Below the pieces are notes generated by a model. It saw only the letters and a program-made list of their open reading frames with translations. It had not been told where the DNA came from and ran no database searches. Position numbers and translations under genes: made by a program. Of a stretch of DNA of 64,000 bases, positions 22,812-31,626 are shown one piece after another. Position 1 is the first letter of the stretch. Each line of letters begins with the position of its first letter. The stretch lies in NCBI RefSeq assembly GCF_002192455.1, contig NZ_CP021744.1:7340501-7404500 (forward strand). The letters are read 5' to 3'. The DNA comes from Streptomyces albireticuli (GTDB lineage Bacteria; Actinomycetota; Actinomycetes; Streptomycetales; Streptomycetaceae).

Positions 22812-25088
22812 TCAGACGGCCGTGCGCACCCCGGCCGCCGGTGCCCGCAGGAGTTCCGTGAGCCGGGCGGCCGAGGTCCCCAGGCCGGCCGGTGTCCCCA
22901 CGGGCGGGGCCGGCGGGGCGGCGTGCCGCAGCAGGTCCTCCTCGGCGTAGCGGCGGCAGCCGTCGTGCCAGTGGAGGATCCCGGACATCCAGTTCTTGAG
23001 CTCCTCGGCGTACCCGTCCAGGGTGGTCCGCACGGCCTCGTCCAGCCCGAAGTCCTTGTAGAAGGCGGGCAGCTGGACGCCGACGATGTGCTGGAACTCG
23101 CGCATCCGGGAGTTCAGCAGGTCGGCGACGATCCCGAGCGCCTCGGTGACGCCGCAGTCGAAGAAGTTCCGCACCACCACGACCGCGTTGTGGAACTCGC
23201 CCTCGAACTCGACCTCCTTCTGGTATGAGAAGATGTCGTTCATCAGGCAGGCGTAGTCCATGGCGGCGTTCTCCATGGCCGTGACCGGGCGCGCCGCGTA
23301 GATCTCGGGCGGCACGGTGTCGCCGTGGCCGATCCGGGAGAGGCTCTTGGTCATGTCCGAGCCGAAGGTCTGGCGCCGCATCTCGATGTAGTCGACCGGG
23401 TCGGGGATGCGGTTCTGCTTCTGGTTGGAGAGCTCCCACAGCCAGCTCTCCAGCATGGCCACGACCGCGGCGCGGAAGGCCCGGCGGCCGTCCGTGTCCA
23501 TGCCGGCGGCCGTGCGCGGCCACAGGTCGGCGAGGCCGCGCTCCAGCGGGCCGAGCGGCGGGGCTGTGGGGGAGAGGTCCAGCGGCATGAGTGCCAGCAG
23601 CCGCTGGTGCCCCGCCCAGGCGGTGGCCATGTCGGGGGTGCGCCCGTACAGCATCGGGTAGTAGTCGTCCGCGTACGTGCCCCAGGTGAGCCAGTCCGTC
23701 GTCAGCTCCAGCTGTTCGGCGCCGGCGTCCGGGTGGATGCCCGCGGAGCACAGCGGGAGGTCGTAGTCCTTGAGCTTGGCCTCGTCCCAGACGCCGGAGC
23801 CGGGGATGCCCGGCACGGCGTCGAGGATGCCGGTGCGGCGGCTCCATTCGAGGTTGTGGCGGCGGTTCGCCTCCAGATGCGGGCTCAGCCGTGTCGGGTA
23901 GGGCATGCCGAAGTCCGGGTGCGGCAGCGGCCCCACGGCCTGGAAGGGGACATGGGAATAGCGCCGCGCCCGGCCGGGGACCGAGGCGACCAGCGAGTCC
24001 ACCAGCCGCGCCGCCGAGGTGCCGAGGCCCGCCGGGCCGCCCAGCAGCTCCCCCGCGGCCGCGCCGGCGTCCGTGGTGTGCGTGGCGCCCGCCGCCGGGG
24101 CGCCGTTCATGTACCGGCTGGAGCGCATGTGCCACTCGTGCCCGCCGGACTGCCAGTCCTGGAGGCCCTTCACATAGGCGAGGACGTCGGTGCAGGCCGC
24201 GAGGTCCATGCCGTGCTCCTGCAACAGCGGCCCCACCTCGGTGAGCGCCGTGTGCTCGAACTGCTGGAGCCGGGAGGTCAGCAGCTCGTTGACGGAGTCG
24301 GCCGCCTGCTGGGTGTCGCAGCCGAGGAACTTCTCCAGCACCAGGACGGCGTTGGCCAGCTCACCCTCGCTCTCGGTCTCGCGCTGGTACGAGAAGAGGT
24401 CGTTGCGCAGGTGCACTCCGTCGGAGAACGTGTCCTTCAGGACCCGCATCGGGCGCGTCGCCGCGATCGCCGCGGGCACCTCGGCGCCCACCGCGTGCTC
24501 GACGAGGTTCGCCGACCAGGGGGCGCCGCCCACCTTGCGGCGCATCTCGATGTACTCGACGGGGTTGGACACCCGGCCCTCGGTGATGTTGGCGAGCTCC
24601 CACAGCGACTCCTCCAGGAGGTGCCGGGTGCTCTCCTTGAAGCGCCGCCGCCAGGCCTCCGACATCACCGGGACCGTACGGGCCCACAGATCCGCCAGGC
24701 CCGCCTCCACCTGGTTGGTGGCCTCCGGGAAGCCCTCCTCCAGGCGGATCGGCATGAAGTCGGGCAGCCGGTCCAGATAGGCCTTGGCGCCGGGGGTGTC
24801 GCCGGGGCGCTTGAAGACGTCCAGGAAGTGGTCGTCGAAGAAGAACACCCAGACGTACCAGTCGGTCACCAGAGCGAGCTCCGTGGCCGAGGCGTCGGGG
24901 TGGGTGTAGGAACACAGCAGCGCGTAGTCATGGGAGTCGTACGCCGCCTCGTCCCAGATGCCCGATCCCTCGATCATCCTCATCTCGCGGGCCCACGCCT
25001 TGGAATGCTCGCGGGCACTCTCCAGATGGGGGTTCAGGCGCGCCGGGTACGGCATGTAGAAGCGGGGAAGCGCGAAGGGCTGTGACAT
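22812..25088 (-). CDS. geoA: Geosmin synthase (bifunctional sesquiterpene cyclase)
   Basis: The protein has 758 residues in two terpene-synthase halves. The N-terminal half has DDHFLD at 85-90 and the second metal motif NDLFSYQRETE near 228, and converts farnesyl diphosphate to germacradienol and germacrene D. The C-terminal half has DDYYPMLYG and NDIFSYQKEVE and turns germacradienol into geosmin with loss of acetone. The N-terminus (FALPRFYMPYPARLNPHLE) and overall size match Streptomyces geosmin synthases. The ATG is at 25086-25088. It stands alone as a single-gene unit. Geosmin is the earthy odour of these bacteria and attracts springtails that spread spores. Confidence 0.97.
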   Translation of the reverse strand: MSQPFALPRFYMPYPARLNPHLESAREHSKAWAREMRMIEGSGIWDEAAYDSHDYALLCSYTHPDASATELALVTDWYVWVFFFDDHFLDVFKRPGDTPGAKAYLDRLPDFMPIRLEEGFPEATNQVEAGLADLWARTVPVMSEAWRRRFKESTRHLLEESLWELANITEGRVSNPVEYIEMRRKVGGAPWSANLVEHAVGAEVPAAIAATRPMRVLKDTFSDGVHLRNDLFSYQRETESEGELANAVLVLEKFLGCDTQQAADSVNELLTSRLQQFEHTALTEVGPLLQEHGMDLAACTDVLAYVKGLQDWQSGGHEWHMRSSRYMNGAPAAGATHTTDAGAAAGELLGGPAGLGTSAARLVDSLVASVPGRARRYSHVPFQAVGPLPHPDFGMPYPTRLSPHLEANRRHNLEWSRRTGILDAVPGIPGSGVWDEAKLKDYDLPLCSAGIHPDAGAEQLELTTDWLTWGTYADDYYPMLYGRTPDMATAWAGHQRLLALMPLDLSPTAPPLGPLERGLADLWPRTAAGMDTDGRRAFRAAVVAMLESWLWELSNQKQNRIPDPVDYIEMRRQTFGSDMTKSLSRIGHGDTVPPEIYAARPVTAMENAAMDYACLMNDIFSYQKEVEFEGEFHNAVVVVRNFFDCGVTEALGIVADLLNSRMREFQHIVGVQLPAFYKDFGLDEAVRTTLDGYAEELKNWMSGILHWHDGCRRYAEEDLLRHAAPPAPPVGTPAGLGTSAARLTELLRAPAAGVRTAV

Positions 25089-25293
25089 GGACGACCACGC
25101 TAGGACGTACGGGTGGCGCGCATAGATCGTGAAGTCGTACTTCCGCTCGATGTGGTGAAAGCACCGGCCGCCCCGCTTAAGGATCTTGTGGGCCGTCTGC
25201 CAGGCACGGCACCGCCGGAGGCCCGGATCCCAGGGGTGACCAGGGAATCACCTTGAGTACCGAGACCCGGTTCCCGGAGCTAGGGTCGTGCGC

Positions 25294-25656
25294 ATGGGTG
25301 ATGAAGCGCTGCGCAAGGACGTACTCGACGAACTCGGCGAGGACCGCATCCAGGAGCTCGCGGGCGAGCTCGGCACCGACAGCGACGGTGCCAAACAGGT
25401 CGTGGAAGCCACCGTGGACGCCCTGCCCGAGGATCTCACCGGCGCGGCGCCCGCCCCCGCCGGGGCCGTGGGCCTGGGCGGCCTGGGGGCCGGGCTCGGC
25501 GGCGGCCTGCTGTCCGGCGTGCTCGGCAAGGTCACGGGGCCGGTGGCCAAGGCGGTGGCGAAGAAGACGGGCCTGCCGGAGGCGTCGGTGGCGCGGGCGC
25601 TGGAGCTGCTGCTGCCCGTGGTGATGACGACGATCGCGAAGCGGAGGCGGCGGTAG
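25294..25656 (+). CDS. DUF937-like small protein
   Basis: The protein has 120 residues from the ATG at 25294; a GTG two codons earlier is an alternative. The acidic N-terminal helix region (LRKDVLDELGEDRIQELAGE) is followed by a glycine-rich linker and a C-terminal helical part (KAVAKKTGLPEASVARALEL) ending in a basic tail. This is the pattern of DUF937/YidB-like proteins in Streptomyces; their function is not known. It is divergent from geosmin synthase. Confidence 0.75.
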   Translation: MGDEALRKDVLDELGEDRIQELAGELGTDSDGAKQVVEATVDALPEDLTGAAPAPAGAVGLGGLGAGLGGGLLSGVLGKVTGPVAKAVAKKTGLPEASVARALELLLPVVMTTIAKRRRR

Positions 25657-25719
25657 CCGTGGCCCCGGCCGGGCGCCGGACGGGCTGACATCCGGCCCGT
25701 CCGGCGCCCGAGGCGCATC

Positions 25720-25814
25720 GGAAGAGCCCGAGGGTGTCGGAAGGGCCTGAGAACACCGGAGGGGCCCGAGAATGCCGGGAGGGCCCCAGGACACCGGGAC
25801 GGCGCGGACACGGG
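25720..25814. repeat. Degenerate 19-nt tandem repeat, five units
   Basis: Units start at 25720, 25739, 25758, 25777 and 25796, each beginning GGAAG, GGAGG, GGGAG or GGGAC and sharing GG-GGGCCC-GAG-A-ACC-like bases; an example is GGAAGGGCCTGAGAACACC. It is intergenic, between the DUF937 gene and the lipoprotein gene, and no reading frame is evident through it. Confidence 0.7.
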
Positions 25815-25889
25815 AATAGCCCCGCGGGGAGCCGCCCGCCCACCCGGCCCCGAGGACGTCGTCCGCCACTCGCTTAACATCGGTCGTGC

Positions 25890-26693
25890 ATGCCGACCCC
25901 TTACGGGGCCCGCCGCCGGGCATCCGCCCGGCCACGACATTGGACCACCGCAGTGCCCCGATCCGCCCAGCCCGGCCGTACCCGCACCGCCGCACCCGCC
26001 CGCCGACGTCCCGTCCGGGCGCTCGCGGCGGCCGCGCTGCTCGCGGTGGCGGCGACCGGGTGCGCGAGCGTGGGGGAGCCGGTCAGCGCCGGTACGACCG
26101 CCCCCGTGGCCGCCCCGTCCCGGCTGTGGGCCGACCGGCCGCCGGCCCCGACACCGACGGGCGAGCAGCACGAGGACGACAGCGCCACCAACGTCCCCGG
26201 CCTCCCCGCCGTCCCCTCCGGCGACATCCGCAAGGTGGACCCCTACGCCGTGATCAAGGCCGAGGTCGCCGCGCACCGGCACGACGTCACCGGCGCCGAC
26301 GGCCTCGACGAGGCCACCGCCGCGAAGCTCGCCACCTGCGACGGCCGCACGCGGGACTGCCCGCTGCGCCCGCCCGTCTACCGGGACCTCACCGGCGACG
26401 GCCACGACGAGCTGGTCATGGGCATCGAGATGGCCGACCACCTCGTCGGACTGCGCTGCTACACCGTGACCGGCGGCCGGCTCACCCGCGTCATGGCCAC
26501 CGTGGTGCAGCCCACGTCCATCGAGATCGCCGGCCGCGACCTGATCGTCTGGGAGCCCGCGGGCACCCCGCACTACGCCGTGCGCTCGGTCTACGCGTGG
26601 GACGCGCACCGCCGCTACATGGAGTTCAAGAGCGACGAGATCCGCCGCGTCGGCGCCACCCCGTCGCCCCGGGCCCAGGAGCGCCACCGGTGA
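25890..26693 (+). CDS. Secreted lipoprotein paired with sensor kinase
   Basis: The protein has 267 residues. A basic N-terminus and hydrophobic stretch end in the lipobox VAATGCAS near residue 58, so it should be lipidated and face outside the membrane. The long pre-hydrophobic region suggests the true start may be a GTG near 25953. A PVYRDLTGDGHDELVMG segment resembles FG-GAP/calcium-loop repeats, and the C-terminal domain is beta-rich. The stop overlaps the start of the histidine kinase gene (GTGA), so the two are made together. By analogy with CseA beside CseC it may modulate the kinase's input, but there is no specific homology claim. Confidence 0.8.
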   Translation: MPTPYGARRRASARPRHWTTAVPRSAQPGRTRTAAPARRRPVRALAAAALLAVAATGCASVGEPVSAGTTAPVAAPSRLWADRPPAPTPTGEQHEDDSATNVPGLPAVPSGDIRKVDPYAVIKAEVAAHRHDVTGADGLDEATAAKLATCDGRTRDCPLRPPVYRDLTGDGHDELVMGIEMADHLVGLRCYTVTGGRLTRVMATVVQPTSIEIAGRDLIVWEPAGTPHYAVRSVYAWDAHRRYMEFKSDEIRRVGATPSPRAQERHR

Positions 26694-27973
26694 CCGCCCG
26701 CCCGCGCCCGGTACGGCCCCGGCTGCGCCGCGTCTCACGGTTCGGCTCGCTGTACGGGAAGTTCACCCTCTTCCTGGCCGTGATGTGCTGTGTCGTCGCC
26801 GCGGTGCTCGGCATCCTGGTGCATGTCATCGTCACCCGGCAGACCGTCCACCAGGCGCGCGCCGAGGCCCTCTCGCGGCTCGACTCCGCGGGCCGCGCCT
26901 ACGCCGCGGGCGAGCTGAACCGCCACCAGGCCACGCTGAACCCGCCGGAGCTCCCGGAGAAGCTGCGGACGATGGCGCTCGGCGGCAAGCGCGGCACCGC
27001 GCTCGGCGACGACCACGGCATCGCCACCATGTGGGCGGCCGGCCCCGCCGACGGCGGGGTGCTCGCGGCCCGGTTCGACTACCGCCACAGCGCGGGCACC
27101 ATCGAGGGCCTGGACCGCGCCATCGTCGGCTCCTCGGCCCTGGCCATCGGCGGCACCCTGCTCGTGGGCGTCTTCGCCGTCTCGCGCGTCACCCGCCGCC
27201 TGCACCGCACCGCCGACGTGGCGCGCCGGATCAGCGCGGGCGACCTCGACGCCCGGGTCGCCGACCCGCGCACCACCGACCCCTCCAAGGCGCAGGACGA
27301 GGTGGCCGCCGTCGCCGAGGCGCTCGACGCGATGGCGGGCACCCTCCAGGCCAGGCTCCAGAGCGAGCAGCGGTTCACCGCCGACGTCGCCCACGAGCTG
27401 CGCACCCCGCTCGCCGGGCTCCAGGCCTCCGCCGACCTGCTGCCGCCCGGCCGGCCCACGGAGCTGGTCCGCGACCGGGTGCAGGCCCTGCGCCGGCTCA
27501 CCGAGGACCTGCTGGAGATCTCCCGGCTGGACTCGCTCACGGAGCGGCCCGACCTCGACGCCCACCAGCTGGGGCAGCTGGCCGAGCGGGCCGTACGCGC
27601 CTCCGGCCTGGAGGCCGAGGTGCGGATCGTCAAGGACGCCTGCGTGGTCACCGACCGGCGCCGGCTGGAGCGGGTGCTGAGCAACCTCCTCGCCAACGCC
27701 CACCGGCACGGCCGCCCGCCCGTCACCCTCACCGTCGACGGCCCGGTGGTCACCGTCCGCGACCACGGCCCCGGCTACCCCTGCTACCTCCTCGAACACG
27801 GCCCGCAGCGGTTCCGCACGGAGCCGACGTCCGGCGGCGGCAAGGGCCACGGCCTGGGCCTGACGATCGCGGTCGGCCAGGCCCGGACGATCGACGCGGA
27901 GCTGACGTTCGCCAACGCGCCGGACGGTGGCGCCGTCACGACGCTCGTACTGCCGGAGGACACCGAGGGCTGA
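26690..27973 (+). CDS. HAMP-type sensor histidine kinase without adjacent regulator
   Basis: The protein has 427 residues. Membrane helices at about 22-44 and 143-165 bracket a roughly 100-residue outer domain; a HAMP linker follows. The phospho-acceptor is His235 in FTADVAHELRTPLAGL. The ATPase domain has N-box LSNLLANAHRHG, G1 DHGPGY and G2 GGGKGHGLGL. The GTG start overlaps the lipoprotein stop. No response regulator gene lies next to it; the next genes are an HxlR regulator and exporters on a separate unit. The signal is unknown. Confidence 0.9.
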   Translation: MTARPRPVRPRLRRVSRFGSLYGKFTLFLAVMCCVVAAVLGILVHVIVTRQTVHQARAEALSRLDSAGRAYAAGELNRHQATLNPPELPEKLRTMALGGKRGTALGDDHGIATMWAAGPADGGVLAARFDYRHSAGTIEGLDRAIVGSSALAIGGTLLVGVFAVSRVTRRLHRTADVARRISAGDLDARVADPRTTDPSKAQDEVAAVAEALDAMAGTLQARLQSEQRFTADVAHELRTPLAGLQASADLLPPGRPTELVRDRVQALRRLTEDLLEISRLDSLTERPDLDAHQLGQLAERAVRASGLEAEVRIVKDACVVTDRRRLERVLSNLLANAHRHGRPPVTLTVDGPVVTVRDHGPGYPCYLLEHGPQRFRTEPTSGGGKGHGLGLTIAVGQARTIDAELTFANAPDGGAVTTLVLPEDTEG

Positions 27974-28010
27974 CCCGGCGGGCCCTCGCCCCGCCCGGCC
28001 GCCGGCCGGT

Positions 28011-28442
28011 TCACGCGCCGGCCGCCGCCTCGTCGTACGCCGCCCGGGCCGCCGCGATCTCCCCCTGGTGCGCCTCCGTCCAGGTGACCAGCGACTGGAT
28101 CGTGTCGTGCAGCGTCGCCCCCAGGGGCGTCAGCGCGTAGTCCACCCGCGGCGGTACGACCGGGTGGACCGTGCGCCGCACCAGCCCGTCGCGCTCCAGG
28201 TGACGCAGTGTCACGGTGAGCATGCGCTGACTGATGCCGTCGACCTCGCGGCGCAGCTCCGTGAAGCGCAGGCTCCGGCGCTCCAGCAGGGCGATGACGA
28301 GCAGCGACCACTTGTCCGCGACCCGGTCGAGGATCTGCCGGACCTCGCAGCCCTCGCGGGTGTCCCACTGGCGGGCGTCGTAGTCGTCGTAGGGGGCGGT
28401 ATCCACGCAGTGCGTCGGTGACTTCGAAGTGCCTTCTTCCAT
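28011..28442 (-). CDS. HxlR-family transcriptional regulator
   Basis: The protein has 143 residues. A winged helix of the HxlR type (LDRVADKWSLLVIALLERRSLRFTEL, then ISQRMLTVTLRHLERDGLV and YALTPLG) is preceded by a cysteine in REGCEVRQ, where redox-sensing HxlR members carry theirs. It is divergent from the DHA2 exporter at 28608 and probably controls it. An aldehyde, quinone or thiol-reactive signal is possible given the cysteine. Confidence 0.9.
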   Translation of the reverse strand: MEEGTSKSPTHCVDTAPYDDYDARQWDTREGCEVRQILDRVADKWSLLVIALLERRSLRFTELRREVDGISQRMLTVTLRHLERDGLVRRTVHPVVPPRVDYALTPLGATLHDTIQSLVTWTEAHQGEIAAARAAYDEAAAGA

Positions 28443-28471
28443 GATCGTCCAGGGTGCCGCAGGATGACGGT

Positions 28472-28507
28472 GGTTACAAGAGGGAACCGGCAGGCGGATC
28501 CGTAACC
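28472..28507. promoter_or_regulatory. Inverted half-sites GGTTAC/GTAACC, possible HxlR operator
   Basis: GGTTAC (28472-28477) and GTAACC (28502-28507) are 24 nt apart in the HxlR/MFS intergenic region. Spacing and position fit a regulator dimer site, but short half-sites of this kind arise by chance fairly easily. Confidence 0.4.
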
Positions 28508-28607
28508 CTCCAGCGTGCGCGCCGAGTCGGGGCGCACCCACGCCCGTCCGGACCCGCCCCGCGCCCTCACCGGACCGGCCACTCCTCAGACGACCAAGGG
28601 GTCCCCC

Positions 28608-30068
28608 ATGTCTTCCACCGTCACCGCAGAGCCGTCCGCACCGCCCGGCGGCACCGGCGCCCCCAAGTACACCGGCCGCGCCCGGGCGCTGCTGCTCGTC
28701 CTGAGCGGCGCGGTCTTCCTGGAGGGCATCGACGTGGCCATGCTCAACGTGGCCCTGCCCTCGATACGGGCCGATCTGGGCCTGTCCACCGGGCAGTTGC
28801 AGTGGGTCATGAGCGCCTACGTGCTCGGCTACGGCGGCTTCATGCTGCTCGGCGGGCGCGCCGCCGACCTCTTCGGCCGGCGCCGGATGTTCCTCGTCCC
28901 GCTCGCCGTCTTCGTGCTCTTCTCCGGCCTCGGCGGCTTCGCGACCGAAGGGTGGACCCTCATCGCCGCCCGGCTCGTGACCGGCGTGGCCGCGGCCTTC
29001 ATGACACCCGCCGGACTGTCCCTCATCACCACGAACTTCGCCGAGGGACCCCGGCGCGACAAGGCGCTCCTCATCTACTCCGGCACCGCCGCCGGCGGCT
29101 TCTCCATCGGCCTGGTCGCCGGCGGACTGCTCACCGCGCTGCACTGGCGGTGGGTGTTCTTCGCCCCCGTCGCCCTCGCCCTGCTCATCCTCCTCACCGC
29201 CATGGCCGTCGTCCCCGAGGACGAGCGCCCCGACCGCGCCGGCCGGGGCGCCGACCTGGCCGGCGCGCTCAGCGTGACGGCGGCGATCCTGCTGCTGGTG
29301 ACCACGGTCGAACGCGCCGCCCACGTCTCCGCCGCCCGGACGCTCGGCACGGCCCTCGCGGGCCTCGCGCTGCTCTGCCTGTTCGTCCTGATCGAGCGCA
29401 GGTCGGCGACGCCCCTGGTGCGCCTCGGCATCTTCCGCACCCCCTCGCTCGTCCGCGCCAACCTCGTCGGGCTGCTGTTCTCCGGGAGCTTCTTCGGCTT
29501 CCAGTTCGTCGCCGTGCTCTACCTCCAGGAACTGCGCGGCTGGTCCACGCTCCAGACGAGCTTCGCCCTGCTCGCGATCGGCGCCGACGCGGTGCTCTCA
29601 CCCCTCCTCACCCCCCGGCTCGTCGCCCGCTTCGGCAACGCCCGGGTCATCTTCGGCGGCCTGCTGCTGACCGCACTGGCCTACGCGCTGTTCCTGCCGG
29701 TCGGCGCCGACTGGTCGTACGCCGCGATGTTCCCGACCATGATCCTGCTGGGCGTGGCCTTCTCGCTGGTCTACGGCCCGCTCGTCATCGTCGCGACCGA
29801 CGGGGTCGACGAGGAGGAACAGGGCCTCGCCGGTGGCCTGTTGTACACCTCCTTCCAGTTCGGTGCCGCGCTCGGCCTCTCGGCGGTGACGGCCGTGCAG
29901 ACCGCCGTCGCGGGGGAGGGCGGGACGCCCGGGGACCGGCTCGCCGGCCACCACGCCGCCCTGCTCGTCCCGCTGGGAGCCGCCCTCCTCGCCGTGCTCG
30001 CCGGTGCGTCCGGACTGCGGACCCGTCGCGCCCCCACCGAGGAGAAGGCGGACCCCCGGACGCCGTGA
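28608..30068 (+). CDS. DHA2-family MFS exporter
   Basis: The protein has 486 residues, about 14 helices, with motifs LEGIDVAMLNVALPSI in the first helix and GGRAADLFGRRRMF in loop 2-3. These are hallmarks of the EmrB/QacA-type drug:proton antiporters. The ATG at 28608 has AAGGGG upstream. It is divergent from the HxlR gene, its likely regulator. The substrate is unknown. Confidence 0.9.
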   Translation: MSSTVTAEPSAPPGGTGAPKYTGRARALLLVLSGAVFLEGIDVAMLNVALPSIRADLGLSTGQLQWVMSAYVLGYGGFMLLGGRAADLFGRRRMFLVPLAVFVLFSGLGGFATEGWTLIAARLVTGVAAAFMTPAGLSLITTNFAEGPRRDKALLIYSGTAAGGFSIGLVAGGLLTALHWRWVFFAPVALALLILLTAMAVVPEDERPDRAGRGADLAGALSVTAAILLLVTTVERAAHVSAARTLGTALAGLALLCLFVLIERRSATPLVRLGIFRTPSLVRANLVGLLFSGSFFGFQFVAVLYLQELRGWSTLQTSFALLAIGADAVLSPLLTPRLVARFGNARVIFGGLLLTALAYALFLPVGADWSYAAMFPTMILLGVAFSLVYGPLVIVATDGVDEEEQGLAGGLLYTSFQFGAALGLSAVTAVQTAVAGEGGTPGDRLAGHHAALLVPLGAALLAVLAGASGLRTRRAPTEEKADPRTP

Positions 30069-30155
30069 GTCCAGGCGCTCGGCGAGAAGGGCCGCGGCCT
30101 CCGGTGTAGCCTCGCCGTGTCCGCAGCCGACGTCAGGACGGAGACGGCCCGCCCC

Positions 30156-31604
30156 ATGTCACCGCTTCCCCGACGGCACCGGACCTGGCCCGCGGCCCTG
30201 GTGGAGGAGCGGGCCAGACCGGAGCGGATACGGCGGAGCGGGAACGGCTGGAAACTGGCCGTCGGCACGGTCTGCTTCGGCGCCTTCATGGGCCAGCTGG
30301 ACGCCAGCATCGTCACCCTGACGTACGGCAGCCTCCGCACCGAGTTCCACGCCACGCTGGCCGCCGTCGAATGGGTCTCCCTCGCCTACCTGCTCACCCT
30401 CGTCGCCCTGCTCGTGCCCGTGGGACGGCTCTCCGACGCCCACGGCCGCAAGCTCTGCTACCTCTACGGCTTCCTCGTCTTCACCGCCGCCTCCGCCGCC
30501 TGCGGCCTCGCCACCTCGCTCGCCGCCCTGGTCGGCTGCCGGGTGGCCCAGGCCGTCGGCGCCGCCATGCTCCAGGCCAACAGCGTCGCCCTGGTCACCA
30601 CCAGCGCGCCCCGCGGCCACCTGCGCGCCGCGCTCGGCGTGCAGGCCGCCGCGCAGGCCCTCGGGCTCGCCCTCGGCCCCACCCTCGGCGGCGTCATCGT
30701 GGCCTCGCTCGGCTGGCGCTGGGTCTTCGCCATCAACGTCCCCGTCGGGATCGTCGCCCTGATCGCCGGCCAGTACCTGCTGCCGCGCACCCGCGGCCGC
30801 AGCCGGGTCACCGGACTGGACCCGGCCGGCCCCGTCCTCCTCGCCACCGCCACGACCGGCTTCCTGCTGGGCCTGTCCGCCCTCTCCGGCCTGGGCGCGC
30901 CCACCGCCGTCACCGTCGCGCTCTTCGCCGTCGCGGTGGCCGCCGGCTGGGGCTTCGTCCGGCGCCAGCGGCACGCCACGAACCCTCTGGTCGACCCGGC
31001 GCCGCTGCGGGAACCGGCCGTCGCCACCGGCCTCGCCGGCGCCCTCGGCGACTACCTGGTGCTCTTCGGCCCCCTGGTCCTCGTCCCCCTCGTGCTGACC
31101 GACGCCGGAGCCTCCGAGCTGCACGCCGGACTCGTCCTCACGGCGCTGCCCGCCGGCTTCGCCCTGGCCGCCACCTGCGCCGAGCGGCTGCTCCCCGCCC
31201 GCCTCTCCGACCGGTCGCGCTGCGCCCTCGGCGCGGGCGCGGCCGCCTGCGCCCTGGCCGCGATGCTCGCCCTGCCCCTGCGGGCCCCGGCCCTGGTGCC
31301 GCTGCTGCTCCTGCTGGGCCTGGGCCTCGGCACCTACACCCCCGCCAACAACGCCCTGATCATGCGGGCCTTCCCGGCGCGCTCGGCCGGCACCGGCGGC
31401 GGCCTGGTCAACATGGTCCGGGGCCTGGGCACCGCGCTCGGCATCGCGCTCGTCACCCTGACTCTCCACCACTCCGGCACCGGCGGCCCCCGCCTGACCC
31501 TCGCGGCCCTGCTGTGCGTCGCCCTCCTCGTCCTGGCGGCGGCCCGCCCACCCCTGCGCCGCGCGTCGTCACCCGGACGCCCTTCCCGGAAAGCCGGGCG
31601 CTGA
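30156..31604 (+). CDS. DHA2-family MFS exporter
   Basis: The protein has 482 residues, about 14 helices. MGQLDASIVTLTY in helix 1 and VGRLSDAHGRKLCY in the loop mark another drug:proton antiporter; it is clearly different in sequence from the one before. The ATG at 30156 has GGAG upstream; a GTG at 30117 is in frame. It lies 87 nt after the first exporter and could share its transcript. Confidence 0.88.
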   Translation: MSPLPRRHRTWPAALVEERARPERIRRSGNGWKLAVGTVCFGAFMGQLDASIVTLTYGSLRTEFHATLAAVEWVSLAYLLTLVALLVPVGRLSDAHGRKLCYLYGFLVFTAASAACGLATSLAALVGCRVAQAVGAAMLQANSVALVTTSAPRGHLRAALGVQAAAQALGLALGPTLGGVIVASLGWRWVFAINVPVGIVALIAGQYLLPRTRGRSRVTGLDPAGPVLLATATTGFLLGLSALSGLGAPTAVTVALFAVAVAAGWGFVRRQRHATNPLVDPAPLREPAVATGLAGALGDYLVLFGPLVLVPLVLTDAGASELHAGLVLTALPAGFALAATCAERLLPARLSDRSRCALGAGAAACALAAMLALPLRAPALVPLLLLLGLGLGTYTPANNALIMRAFPARSAGTGGGLVNMVRGLGTALGIALVTLTLHHSGTGGPRLTLAALLCVALLVLAAARPPLRRASSPGRPSRKAGR

Positions 31605-31626
31605 ACGGCGAACTACCGTCCGCGAC

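Noticed and set aside
22812..25088. Long plus-strand open frames across geosmin synthase and other genes
   Set aside because: High third-position GC keeps antisense frames open in Streptomyces; their products are low-complexity and unlike proteins.
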